The notes under the pieces were generated by a model that was given only the letters and a program-made list of their open reading frames with translations, was not told where the DNA came from and made no database searches. Below, piece after piece: positions 50,655-59,145 of a stretch of 64,000 bases of DNA. Both the position numbers and the translations under genes were made by a program. The stretch's first letter is position 1. Each line of letters starts with the position of its first letter. Source of the stretch: UBA2336 sp965227265 (GTDB taxonomy: Bacteria > Bacteroidota > Bacteroidia > Cytophagales > Cyclobacteriaceae); contig OZ245738.1 in the NCBI GenBank assembly GCA_965227265.1, positions 1,984,001-2,048,000 of the forward strand, read 5' to 3'.

Positions 50655-52340
50655 ATGAAAGGCCTGGAACTGTACGATTATATTGTATTTCTCTTTTACT
50701 TCCTTGTCGTATCGATCTATGGATACTGGATTTACAACCGCAAGAAAAAAGCTCAGCTTGATTCAAAAGATTTTTTTCTGGCCGAAGGCTCGCTTACGTG
50801 GTGGGCGATCGGTGCATCCTTAATTGCATCAAACATTTCTGCGGAGCAAATGATCGGCATGAGCGGATCGGGCTTTAAGCTTGGTCTGGCAATTTCTGCA
50901 TACGAATGGATGGCGGCTGCAACGCTTATCATTGTTGCAGTTTTTTTCATGCCCGTGTATTTGAAGAACAAAATCTTCACGATGCCGCAATTCTTAAGTA
51001 CGCGTTACAATGAACGCGTGGCTATGATTATGGCTGTGTTCTGGCTTGCGTTATACATTGTCGTTAACCTGATGTCTATTCTTTACTTAGGAGCGTTGGC
51101 AATCAGCGGGATTTCAGGATTAAGTGTATTAGTTTGTATTCTTGGATTGGCAATCTTCGCTATCCTCATTACCCTTGGCGGGATGAAAGTAATCGGATAC
51201 ACCGATGTAATCCAGGTTTTCTTTTTAGTGCTTGGCGGACTAGTGGCAACATACATTGCATTAAACCTCATCTCTGATGGACAAGGAGTAGTGCAAGGTT
51301 TCTCTATGCTGACAGATGGTGCGTCTGAACATTTCCACCTGATCTTTAATAAAGACAATCCCAACTATATGGATCTTCCAGGACTAAGTGTACTGATCGG
51401 AGGAATGTGGATCGCTAACTTAAGTTATTGGGGTTGCAATCAGTATATCACGCAACGCGCGTTGGGCGCATCATTACCCGTTGCTCGCTCCGGACTTTTA
51501 TTCGCTGCCTTCTTAAAAATGCTGATGCCGGTGATTGTTGTTATCCCGGGTATCGCAGTTTACTATATCATTAAAGAAAAAATTCCAGGAATCAGCGCAA
51601 GCAACATGCTAACGATGTCAGGTGTTCAGGATCCAAACAAAGCATATCCTGCTTTACTTGGATTATTACCAATCGGACTGAAAGGACTTTCATTCGCAGC
51701 CTTAACAGCTGCTATTGTAGCTTCGCTTGCAGGTAAGGCGAACAGTATCGCAACGATCTTTACGTTAGATATCTACAAGAAAGCTTTCAATCAAACTGCA
51801 AGTGAATCCCGGCTCGTAAACGTTGGTCGGGTTTCAGTAATTGTTTCTATGCTGATGGCGGTTGTGTTATCACTTATTGTTGGTGAAGCATTGATGGGCG
51901 AAGGCAAACAAGGGTTTCAATACATCCAGGAGTATAGCGGTTTTGTTTCTCCGGGTATCTTTGCCATGTTCATTTTAGGATTCTTCTGGAAGAAGACTAC
52001 TTCCAATGCAGCCCTGTTTGCAACCATAGGCGGGTTTGTTGTTTCCGTGTTCTTGAAATTTTTACCACAATGGATGGATCTTGCTCCACTATATGACTTC
52101 GGTTTTGCGATTGCCAACTCAAATGGTGTTTATGAAATTCCATTCATGGATCGGATGCTGTTTGTGTTTACATTCTGTATTATCGGGATGTACATCATCA
52201 GTATCTATGAAACCAAAAAAGGTGTTATCGCCAAAGGATTGGAAGTAGATGCCAGTATGTTCAAAGTCTCTACTCCGTTTGCTATCGGTGCTCTAATTGT
52301 TATTACATTAATTGTCGCGTTGTATTCTGCATTTTGGTAG
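50655..52340 (+). CDS. Sodium/solute symporter (SSS family, SGLT-like)
   Basis: This is an integral inner-membrane protein of 561 residues with about 14 membrane helices. It starts YDYIVFLFYFLVVSIYGYWI, and the SSS family blocks GSLTWWAIGASLIASNISAEQ (split as GSLTWWAIG and SNISAEQMIGMSG), FFMPVYLKNKIFTMPQFL and GGMKVIGYTDVIQV follow. The Na+-binding helix 8 region is LSFAALTAAIVASLAGKANS. It resembles the SGLT sugar branch more than the amino acid branch. It lies 27 bases after the GH3 gene and probably takes glucose or short glucosides from the periplasm into the cytoplasm. Confidence 0.93.
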   Translation: MKGLELYDYIVFLFYFLVVSIYGYWIYNRKKKAQLDSKDFFLAEGSLTWWAIGASLIASNISAEQMIGMSGSGFKLGLAISAYEWMAAATLIIVAVFFMPVYLKNKIFTMPQFLSTRYNERVAMIMAVFWLALYIVVNLMSILYLGALAISGISGLSVLVCILGLAIFAILITLGGMKVIGYTDVIQVFFLVLGGLVATYIALNLISDGQGVVQGFSMLTDGASEHFHLIFNKDNPNYMDLPGLSVLIGGMWIANLSYWGCNQYITQRALGASLPVARSGLLFAAFLKMLMPVIVVIPGIAVYYIIKEKIPGISASNMLTMSGVQDPNKAYPALLGLLPIGLKGLSFAALTAAIVASLAGKANSIATIFTLDIYKKAFNQTASESRLVNVGRVSVIVSMLMAVVLSLIVGEALMGEGKQGFQYIQEYSGFVSPGIFAMFILGFFWKKTTSNAALFATIGGFVVSVFLKFLPQWMDLAPLYDFGFAIANSNGVYEIPFMDRMLFVFTFCIIGMYIISIYETKKGVIAKGLEVDASMFKVSTPFAIGALIVITLIVALYSAFW

Positions 52341-52346
52341 ACGAAT

Positions 52347-52408
52347 GTCATTCTGAGCTTTTCGAAGAATGATTGGATGATCAGGTTTCGACAAGCTCAA
52401 CCTGACAA
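52347..52408. repeat. GTCATTCTGAGC / GTCAGGTTGAGC-type repeat pair
   Basis: GTCATTCTGAGCTTTTCGAA (52347-52366) is followed by the complement-type half TCAGGTTTCGACAAGCTCAA with CCTGACA after it (52381-52408). The first half matches the element at 7691, and the second matches that at 14283. It lies between the symporter stop and the terminator. Confidence 0.6.
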
Positions 52409-52410
52409 CA

Positions 52411-52434
52411 AATCCCCTGCAGAAGGGGATTTTT
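52411..52434 (+). terminator. Terminator ending the polysaccharide utilisation locus
   Basis: ATCCCCT (52412-52418) and AGGGGAT (52424-52430) form a 7-bp stem with a GCAGA loop, followed by TTTTG. It is the first clear terminator after that at 40009, so the genes from GH144 copy 1 to the symporter may form one transcript. The remaining gap to 52547 is AT-rich without a convincing promoter. Confidence 0.85.
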
Positions 52435-52546
52435 GTTTATCCCCTGCCCTTGCCTTTCGCATAATCTTATACCCATTTCTCCGAAAATCGAGAAAATTTA
52501 AAACGTTCTGCTTACTTTACTCATCGTAATGTCGTAACCAACCACT

Positions 52547-54187
52547 ATGAAGAGAAGAGATTTCGTACAGCTTGCCGGGCTGGGATTTGGCGGAATGATG
52601 CTGCCCTTATCCGGTTTCGGAAACCAAATTGCAGAGGAAGCTTTACTCGACTTTCCATTAATCGCATCGCAAAAGAAAGAGCTTGCCGATATTGCCCTCA
52701 ATACCGCTAAATCCAGTGGCGCTACGTATGCAGATGTTCGGATTGGCCGCTATCTCAACCAATTCATCAGTACCCGCGAAAATAAGGTTCAGAACATTGC
52801 CAATACAGAATCGTATGGAGTTGGTATCCGCGTGATTGCTAATGGAACCTGGGGTTTTGCCTCTACTAATAATGTTACTCCCGATGGAATAAAGAAAGCA
52901 ACCGAGCGCGCAGTCGCGATTGCAAAAGCGAATTCTAAATTCCAGAAAGAGCCTGTTAAACTTGCATCCGTTCAAGGCTACGGTGAAGTGAGTTGGAAAA
53001 CTCCTATCAAACAAAATGCTTTTGAAGTGAAGACTTCGGATAAGACTGATCTGCTGCTTCGTGTTAACGATGCTGCCATGAAAAATGGCGCAAGCTTCGT
53101 AAGCTCTAACCTTTTCCAGATCAACGAACAAAAATATTTTGCCTCAACCGATGGCTCATACATTGATCAGGACGTTCATCGGATCTGGCCAACGTTTACA
53201 GTACAAGTAATCGATCGGGCTTCTGGTAAATTCAAATCACGCGATGCATTAAGCGCTCCTATGGGATTAGGATTTGAATACCTGATTCCAACGGATGCAG
53301 AAAAAATGAAAGCTCCGGGCGGAATGCATCTTTATCGAAACAACTACGATATGGTTGAGGATGCTACAATCGCTGCGCAACAAGCGAAAGAAATGATCTC
53401 CGCAAAATCGGTTGAACCTGGCAAATATGATTTAGTACTTGAACCAAATCACTTGGGCTTAACCATTCACGAATCGGTTGGTCACCCGACTGAGCTCGAT
53501 CGCATCTTAGGCTACGAAGCCAACTTTGCAGGAACAAGCTTTGCAACATTAGATAAACTCAAATCCGGCAGCTTTAAATATGGAAGTAACATCGTTAACA
53601 TCTTTGCCGATAAAACTCAGCCCGGTTCATTGGGTGCTGTTGGCTATGACGATGAAGGCGTAAAATGTAAACGTTGGGATATTATTAAAGACGGAATTTT
53701 TGTTAACAGTCAGGCGATTCGTGACCAGGCGCATATACTCGGTGAAAAAGAATCACACGGTTGTTGTTATGCACAAAGCTGGAACGATGTTCAATTTCAG
53801 CGGATGCCGAACGTTTCACTCGCACCCGGTAAAGACACATACTCAAGCGAGCAAATGATTAAAGATGTTGAAAAAGGAATTTACATTGCTGGCCGTGGAT
53901 CGTTTTCAATTGATCAGCAACGTTACAACTTCCAGTTTGGCGGAACAGTATTCTACGAAATCAAGAATGGCCAAATTGCAGGAATGCTAAACGATGTTGC
54001 CTATCAATCCAACACACAGGAGTTCTGGAATAACTGCGTGAAGATTTGTGATCAAAGTGATTACCGGATGTTCGGATCTTTCTTTGATGGAAAAGGTCAG
54101 CCTTCACAAGTATCTGCGGTGTCACACGGAAGCTCAACTACACGTTTCAATGGCGTGAATGTTATTAATACAGGAAGAACTATTTAG
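52547..54187 (+). CDS. TldD-family zinc metallopeptidase, copy 1, with Tat signal
   Basis: The 546-residue protein opens with a twin-arginine signal (MKRRDFVQLAGLGFGG, about 1-25). The TldD domain has the zinc motif HESVGH, with His308, Glu309 and His313. Family blocks TYADVRIGRYLNQF, GVGIRVIANGTWGFA and GAVGYDDEGVKCKRW are present. In E. coli, TldD works with TldE to degrade unfolded peptides such as microcin B17 precursor leader and the CcdA antitoxin. Here export by Tat places it outside the cytoplasm. A Cys-rich SHGCCYAQSW block is shared with copy 2. It is separated from copy 2 by an AT-rich repeat. Confidence 0.92.
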   Translation: MKRRDFVQLAGLGFGGMMLPLSGFGNQIAEEALLDFPLIASQKKELADIALNTAKSSGATYADVRIGRYLNQFISTRENKVQNIANTESYGVGIRVIANGTWGFASTNNVTPDGIKKATERAVAIAKANSKFQKEPVKLASVQGYGEVSWKTPIKQNAFEVKTSDKTDLLLRVNDAAMKNGASFVSSNLFQINEQKYFASTDGSYIDQDVHRIWPTFTVQVIDRASGKFKSRDALSAPMGLGFEYLIPTDAEKMKAPGGMHLYRNNYDMVEDATIAAQQAKEMISAKSVEPGKYDLVLEPNHLGLTIHESVGHPTELDRILGYEANFAGTSFATLDKLKSGSFKYGSNIVNIFADKTQPGSLGAVGYDDEGVKCKRWDIIKDGIFVNSQAIRDQAHILGEKESHGCCYAQSWNDVQFQRMPNVSLAPGKDTYSSEQMIKDVEKGIYIAGRGSFSIDQQRYNFQFGGTVFYEIKNGQIAGMLNDVAYQSNTQEFWNNCVKICDQSDYRMFGSFFDGKGQPSQVSAVSHGSSTTRFNGVNVINTGRTI

Positions 54188-54256
54188 CAGTTAATCGTTA
54201 TCCGCTAATAGTTAATGGGTAACGTAACAGATAACTAATAACTATTAACAAATAAC
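54188..54256. repeat. AT-rich palindrome, GTTATCAGTTAATAGT family, second copy
   Basis: The gap between TldD copies 1 and 2 is filled with CGTTATCCGCTAATAGTTAA on the left and CAGATAACTAATAACTATTA on the right. These are imperfect complements of each other and are related to the perfect palindrome at 2131-2187. Confidence 0.6.
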
Positions 54257-54262
54257 TAACAC

Positions 54263-55903
54263 ATGAAAAGACGCGACTTTATACAGATTGCCGGAATGGG
54301 TGCAGGGGCCATGATGCTGCCGTTCACCTCCTTCGGTGAATCCGTTGATCCGATGCGACTGCTTGATCCGCTGATGGACATCTCAGAAAAGAAACGGCTG
54401 GCTGACATTGCCCTAAACACAACAAAATCGCTTGGCGCAACCTATACGGATGTTCGCATTGGTCGGTACTTGAATCAGTTTGTCACCACGCGTGAAAAGA
54501 AAGTTCAGGGAATTGCGAATACAGAATCCTTTGGTGTTGGGGTTCGGGTGATCGCAAACGGAACATGGGGATTTGCTGCTACGAACAATGTAACACCGGA
54601 AGGCATGAAAAAAACTGCCGAACGTGCCGTTGCAATCGCAAAAGCAAATTCAAAGTTTCAAAAACAACCCGTTCAACTTGCAGCGACACCATCGTACGGT
54701 GAAGTAAGTTGGAAAACTCCGATCAAGAAAAATGGCTTCGAAGTTCCGGTGAAAGAGAAAGTTGAGCTGTTGATGGCTGCCAATGCAAAAGCACTTGACA
54801 ATGGCGCAACGTTCATCAACAGCCAGATCTTTATGATCAACGAGCAGAAATACTTTGCTTCATCAGAAGGCTCCTATATCGATCAGGATATTTATAGAAT
54901 ACTCCCCGGCTTCAACGTTACTGTAACCGACAAAGCGTCTGGTACTTTTAAAACACGTTCATCGTTCAGCTCTCCTGTAGGTATGGGTTATGAGTACCTC
55001 GATGCAAAGGCAGAAGATAAAATTCAATCTCCAGGCGATATTATTCTTTACCATAAATCATACGACATCATTGAAGATGCCGGAATGGCTGCTGAACAAG
55101 CGAAACAAATTCTTGCAGCAAAATCAGTAGAGCCGGGTAAATATGATTTAGTACTTGAGCCATCTCACTTATGGTTAACCATTCACGAATCAGTTGGTCA
55201 CCCGACCGAACTTGATCGGGTATTGGGTTACGAAGCAAACTATGCAGGCACAAGTTTCTTAACGCTCGACAAATGGCAATCGAAGAACTTTAAGTTTGGT
55301 AGCGAAATTGTAAACGTTAAAGCTGACAAAACTGAAGTCGGCTCATTAGGTGCTGTTGGATATGATGATGAAGGTGTTAAGTGCAAACAATGGGACATTA
55401 TTAAAGATGGTATCCTTGTAAATTATCAGGCTATTCGTGATCAGGCTAGTATTATTGGTCAGAAAGAATCGCACGGCTGCTGCTATTCACAGAGTTGGTC
55501 TGATGTACAATTTCAGCGTATGGCTAACATTTCCTTGCAAGCAGGAAAGAAGGAACTAACTCCGGCTCAAATGGTTGCAGGTGTTGAGAAAGGAATTTAC
55601 ATCGTAAAGGATTCTTCATTCTCCATTGATCAACAACGGTACAATTTCCAGTTTGGTGGCGTTCTATTCTTCGAAATCAAGGACGGCAAGATTGCCGGTA
55701 TGCTGAAAGATGTTGCGTATCAAGCCAATACTCAGGACTTCTGGAATGCATGCTCACAGATTTGCGATCAGCGTGATTACAGACTTGGTGGCGCATTCAA
55801 TGACGGTAAAGGTCAGCCTGGACAATCCAATGCTGTATCTCATGGATCTGCAACAGCACGATTTAATGGAATAAATGTGATCAATACCGGACGAACAATC
55901 TAA
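54263..55903 (+). CDS. TldD-family zinc metallopeptidase, copy 2, with Tat signal
   Basis: This is a close paralogue of copy 1, also 546 residues, with the Tat signal MKRRDFIQIAGMGAGAMMLP. The zinc motif HESVGH is again at residues 308-313. The blocks TYTDVRIGRYLNQF, GVGVRVIANGTWGFAATN, VGHPTELDRVLGYEANYAG and RYNFQFGGVLFFEI are kept. The C-terminal WNACSQICDQRDYRLGG block carries two Cys that could serve as extra metal ligands. The colinear similarity over the whole length suggests tandem duplication with copy 1. A repeat and then TldE copy 1 follow. Confidence 0.92.
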   Translation: MKRRDFIQIAGMGAGAMMLPFTSFGESVDPMRLLDPLMDISEKKRLADIALNTTKSLGATYTDVRIGRYLNQFVTTREKKVQGIANTESFGVGVRVIANGTWGFAATNNVTPEGMKKTAERAVAIAKANSKFQKQPVQLAATPSYGEVSWKTPIKKNGFEVPVKEKVELLMAANAKALDNGATFINSQIFMINEQKYFASSEGSYIDQDIYRILPGFNVTVTDKASGTFKTRSSFSSPVGMGYEYLDAKAEDKIQSPGDIILYHKSYDIIEDAGMAAEQAKQILAAKSVEPGKYDLVLEPSHLWLTIHESVGHPTELDRVLGYEANYAGTSFLTLDKWQSKNFKFGSEIVNVKADKTEVGSLGAVGYDDEGVKCKQWDIIKDGILVNYQAIRDQASIIGQKESHGCCYSQSWSDVQFQRMANISLQAGKKELTPAQMVAGVEKGIYIVKDSSFSIDQQRYNFQFGGVLFFEIKDGKIAGMLKDVAYQANTQDFWNACSQICDQRDYRLGGAFNDGKGQPGQSNAVSHGSATARFNGINVINTGRTI

Positions 55904-55981
55904 CAGTTATCCGTTATCCGTTAATAGTTAATGGGTAGCGATACAATGATTTTAGAAATGATTAACTATTAACCGATAACT
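55904..55981. repeat. AT-rich palindrome, GTTATCAGTTAATAGT family, third copy
   Basis: The left arm contains CGTTATCCGTTAATAGTTAA (55912-55931), and the right arm 55961-55981 is ATTAACTATTAACCGATAAC plus T. The arms match at 19 of 21 positions. The element lies between the stop of TldD copy 2 and the start of TldE copy 1. Confidence 0.65.
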
Positions 55982-55988
55982 ACAAAAT

Positions 55989-57323
55989 ATGGCAATACTC
56001 TCAAAAGAAGAAGCTAAACAGATACTTGATAAAGTAATTGGCTTCTCTAAAGCAGACGGATGCTCAGCAAGTCTTGGAGGTAACGACCGGGGCAACATTC
56101 GCTACGCACGTAACAGTGTAAATACATCTGGTGAAGACAGTAATACTTCCCTGGCAGTACAATCGTATTACGGAAAAAAATCTGGTGCAGCAAGTATTAA
56201 TGAATTTGATGATGCTTCATTGGAGAAAGTTGTAAGACGTGCCGAAGAAGTGGCACAGCTTGCACCGGAAAATCCGGAATTCATGGAACCGCTTGGACCG
56301 CAAACCTATGGTGCGGATTCAAAAACGTTTGCTGAATCAACCGCAAACATTAAACCTGAGTATCGTGCGCAGGTTGCAGCCGATAGCATTAATCCTGCGG
56401 CTGCTAAAGATGTTACTGCAGCCGGCTATCTCGAAGACAGCAAAGGTTTCTTCGCGATTGCAAACAGCAAAGGTTTATATGCCTACAACAAATCTACTAA
56501 TGTTGACCTTACCGTTACCATGCGCACCAACGATGGAACTGGTTCTGGTTGGGCAGCAGGCACGCACAACGATGTTAACAAAATTAATTCTGCTCTTATC
56601 TCGAAGCGTGCGATTGATAAAGCAGTCTTGTCGCGCGAAGCAAAAGCCATTGAACCTGGAAAATATACTGTTGTCCTTGAAGCATCTGCTTCCGCTGACC
56701 TAGTTCGCCTCATGTTAAACATGAATGCACGAACTGCAGATGAAGGCAGAAGTTTTCTTTCCAAAAAAGGTGGTGGCACCAAGCTGGGTGAAAAACTTGT
56801 AGATGAACGCGTAAACATTTACAGCGATCCATGGAGCGAAGATGTTCCGGCTTCTGTTTGGGCAGGCGATGGACAGGCTCGTAAGAAAGTTGACCTCATC
56901 AAGAATGGCGTTGTTGCTAACCTGTTCTATGATCGCTATTGGGCATCACAGAAAAATGTTGCTCCGCTCCCGTTTGGCGGAAACACAATCATGGAAGGCG
57001 GAACCGCTTCGGTTGAAGATATGATTAAAGACACGAAGAAAGGAATTCTCGTTACCCGCTTCTGGTACATTCGGCCAGTTGATCCACAAACATTATTGTA
57101 CACTGGCCTTACCCGCGATGGTACTTTCTATATCGAAAACGGAAAGATCAAGCATCCGATTAAGAACTTCCGTTTTAACGAAAGCCCGATCATTATGCTG
57201 AATAACCTGGAAACACTTGGCAGACAGGAACGTGCCGTAACCAGCGAGGGTAACCAGAATGCTTACATCCCGTCCATGAAAATTCGTGACTTTACATTCA
57301 CGAGTCTTTCAGACGCAGTCTAG
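55989..57323 (+). CDS. TldE/PmbA-family protein, copy 1
   Basis: TldE is the non-catalytic partner of TldD. The 444-residue protein starts with ILSKEEAKQILDKVIGFSKA, without signal peptide. It has the family blocks NIRYARNSVNTSGE, INEFDDASLEKVVRRAEE, SADLVRLMLNMNARTADEGR and GLTRDGTFYIENGKIKHPIK. The HExxxH zinc motif of TldD is absent, as expected for TldE. It directly follows two Tat-signal TldD genes, so a mixed TldD-TldE complex is likely. A terminator lies 28 bases after the stop. Confidence 0.92.
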   Translation: MAILSKEEAKQILDKVIGFSKADGCSASLGGNDRGNIRYARNSVNTSGEDSNTSLAVQSYYGKKSGAASINEFDDASLEKVVRRAEEVAQLAPENPEFMEPLGPQTYGADSKTFAESTANIKPEYRAQVAADSINPAAAKDVTAAGYLEDSKGFFAIANSKGLYAYNKSTNVDLTVTMRTNDGTGSGWAAGTHNDVNKINSALISKRAIDKAVLSREAKAIEPGKYTVVLEASASADLVRLMLNMNARTADEGRSFLSKKGGGTKLGEKLVDERVNIYSDPWSEDVPASVWAGDGQARKKVDLIKNGVVANLFYDRYWASQKNVAPLPFGGNTIMEGGTASVEDMIKDTKKGILVTRFWYIRPVDPQTLLYTGLTRDGTFYIENGKIKHPIKNFRFNESPIIMLNNLETLGRQERAVTSEGNQNAYIPSMKIRDFTFTSLSDAV

Positions 57324-57351
57324 CCCCAGAAGGGTTGATAAAATAGAAATT

Positions 57352-57378
57352 AATCCCCGCTCATGCGGGGATTTTTAT
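57352..57378 (+). terminator. Terminator after TldE copy 1
   Basis: AATCCCCGC (57352-57360) and GCGGGGATT (57365-57373) form a 9-bp stem with a TCAT loop, followed by TTTTATTG. It separates the first tldDD-tldE unit from the second tldD-tldE unit. Confidence 0.9.
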
Positions 57379-57506
57379 TGTTCATAAAATATTTCGTCAG
57401 ATTTTCCATGAATTAAGTTCGCTTTCGAACATTTTATTGGTCGATTGGAAGTATTCTTTTAATATACATTCACATATTTTGGTTCTAACCTTAAAACCAC
57501 TTCATC

Positions 57507-59141
57507 TTGAAACGCAGAGATTTTATTTACCTCACAGGAATGGGCACGGCCGCAACGCTGTTGCCTGGTATTCCGGTTTTTGGCAATCCGATTTCTCCCG
57601 AACGGGCATTGGAGCGCATTGATCCTGCTCTTAAAAAGCAAATGGCAGATGTCGCGTTAAACGCAGCCAGAAGCAAGGGCGCGACCTACACCGATGTTCG
57701 CATTGGCCGATACCTTAACCAATTCGTTGTAACCCGAGAAGACAAGGTTCAAAACATTGTTAATACGGAATCTTACGGAATGGGCATTCGTGTAATTGCG
57801 AATGGTGCGTGGGGATTTGCCGCAACGGATAAGATGGATAAAGACAGCATCGCAAGAGCAGCTGAACTGGCCGTAGCAACCGCAAAAGAAAACTCTCGCT
57901 TATTATCAGAGCCCGTTCGACTAGCGCCTCAAAAAGGCTACGGTGAAGTTAGCTGGAAGGCACCTATCGAAAAAAATGCTTTCGAAGTTCCGATTAAAGA
58001 AAAGGTCGATTTGCTGATGAATGTAAACAGTGCTGCTATGAAAGCAGGAGCCGATTACATAACCTCTGTTCTATTTCTTGTAAATGAGCAAAAATATTTC
58101 GCCTCAACCGATGGTTCATACATCGATCAGGATGTTCACCGTATATGGCCAACATTCTTTGTAACAAAAATTGATGCTGCCACCGGTAAATTTGAAACCC
58201 GTAATGCGCTCAGTGCTCCAATGGGTATGGGCTATGAATACCTTAATGCAAGACCGCAGGATAAAATCAATGGCGTAACCACACTTTACAAAGGCCGTTA
58301 CGACATGGTTGAAGATGCGCGCGCAGCAGGTGCTCAAGCCGGGGAGAAATTAAAATCAAAATCCATAGAGCCTGGTAAGTATGATCTTGTATTAGATCCT
58401 TCACACCTATGGCTAACCATCCACGAATCAGTAGGCCACCCTACTGAGCTTGATCGCGTATTGGGATATGAAGCGAACTTTGCCGGAACCAGCTTCCTTA
58501 CACTTGACAAATGGGAATCTAAAAAATTCAATTTTGGAAGTAAGCTTGTGAATATTGTCGGTGACAAAACTCAGGTGGGATCCCTTGGAGCTGTCGGTTA
58601 CGATGATGAAGGTGTTGGATGCGGTAAGTGGGATATTATCAAAGACGGAACGCTGGTTAACTATCAAGCCATTCGCGATCAAGCGCACATCCTCGGGCTT
58701 CCTGCTTCACAAGGCTGTTGCTATGCGGATAACTGGAGCAGTGTTCAGTTTCAACGCATGCCAAATGTTTCTCTCCAGCCTTCCAAAGAGAAGAAAAGCA
58801 TTGATGACCTGATTAAAAACGTAGAGAAAGGAATTTACATAGTTGGTGACGGATCTTTCTCGATTGATCAACAACGCTACAACTTCCAGTTTGGTGGACA
58901 ATTGTATTACGAAATCAAAGAAGGAAAGATTGCCAACATGGTTCGTGATGTTGCTTATCAAGCTAACAGCCAGGATTTCTGGAACGCCTGTTCAGGTATT
59001 GCCGATGAAAGTGATTACCGCTTAGGTGGATCCTTCTTTGATGGAAAGGGTCAGCCTTCGCAGTCGAGCGCGGTTTCGCACGGCTCATCTACTGCATTGT
59101 TTAAAGGAATTAATGTAATTAACACAGCACGTAACATTTGA
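57507..59141 (+). CDS. TldD-family zinc metallopeptidase, copy 3, with Tat signal
   Basis: This 544-residue paralogue starts at a TTG codon. The TTG is supported because it begins the Tat signal KRRDFIYLTGMGTAATLLPG at the same place as in the other two copies. HESVGH is at residues 306-311. Blocks TYTDVRIGRYLNQFVVTRED, GMGIRVIANGAWGFAATD, GAVGYDDEGVGCGKWDI and RYNFQFGGQLYYEIKEGKIA are present. In the C-terminal block it has WNACSGIADESDYRLGG, so the second Cys seen in copies 1 and 2 is Ala here. It is paired with TldE copy 2, four bases downstream. Confidence 0.92.
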   Translation: MKRRDFIYLTGMGTAATLLPGIPVFGNPISPERALERIDPALKKQMADVALNAARSKGATYTDVRIGRYLNQFVVTREDKVQNIVNTESYGMGIRVIANGAWGFAATDKMDKDSIARAAELAVATAKENSRLLSEPVRLAPQKGYGEVSWKAPIEKNAFEVPIKEKVDLLMNVNSAAMKAGADYITSVLFLVNEQKYFASTDGSYIDQDVHRIWPTFFVTKIDAATGKFETRNALSAPMGMGYEYLNARPQDKINGVTTLYKGRYDMVEDARAAGAQAGEKLKSKSIEPGKYDLVLDPSHLWLTIHESVGHPTELDRVLGYEANFAGTSFLTLDKWESKKFNFGSKLVNIVGDKTQVGSLGAVGYDDEGVGCGKWDIIKDGTLVNYQAIRDQAHILGLPASQGCCYADNWSSVQFQRMPNVSLQPSKEKKSIDDLIKNVEKGIYIVGDGSFSIDQQRYNFQFGGQLYYEIKEGKIANMVRDVAYQANSQDFWNACSGIADESDYRLGGSFFDGKGQPSQSSAVSHGSSTALFKGINVINTARNI

Positions 59142-59145
59142 TCAT

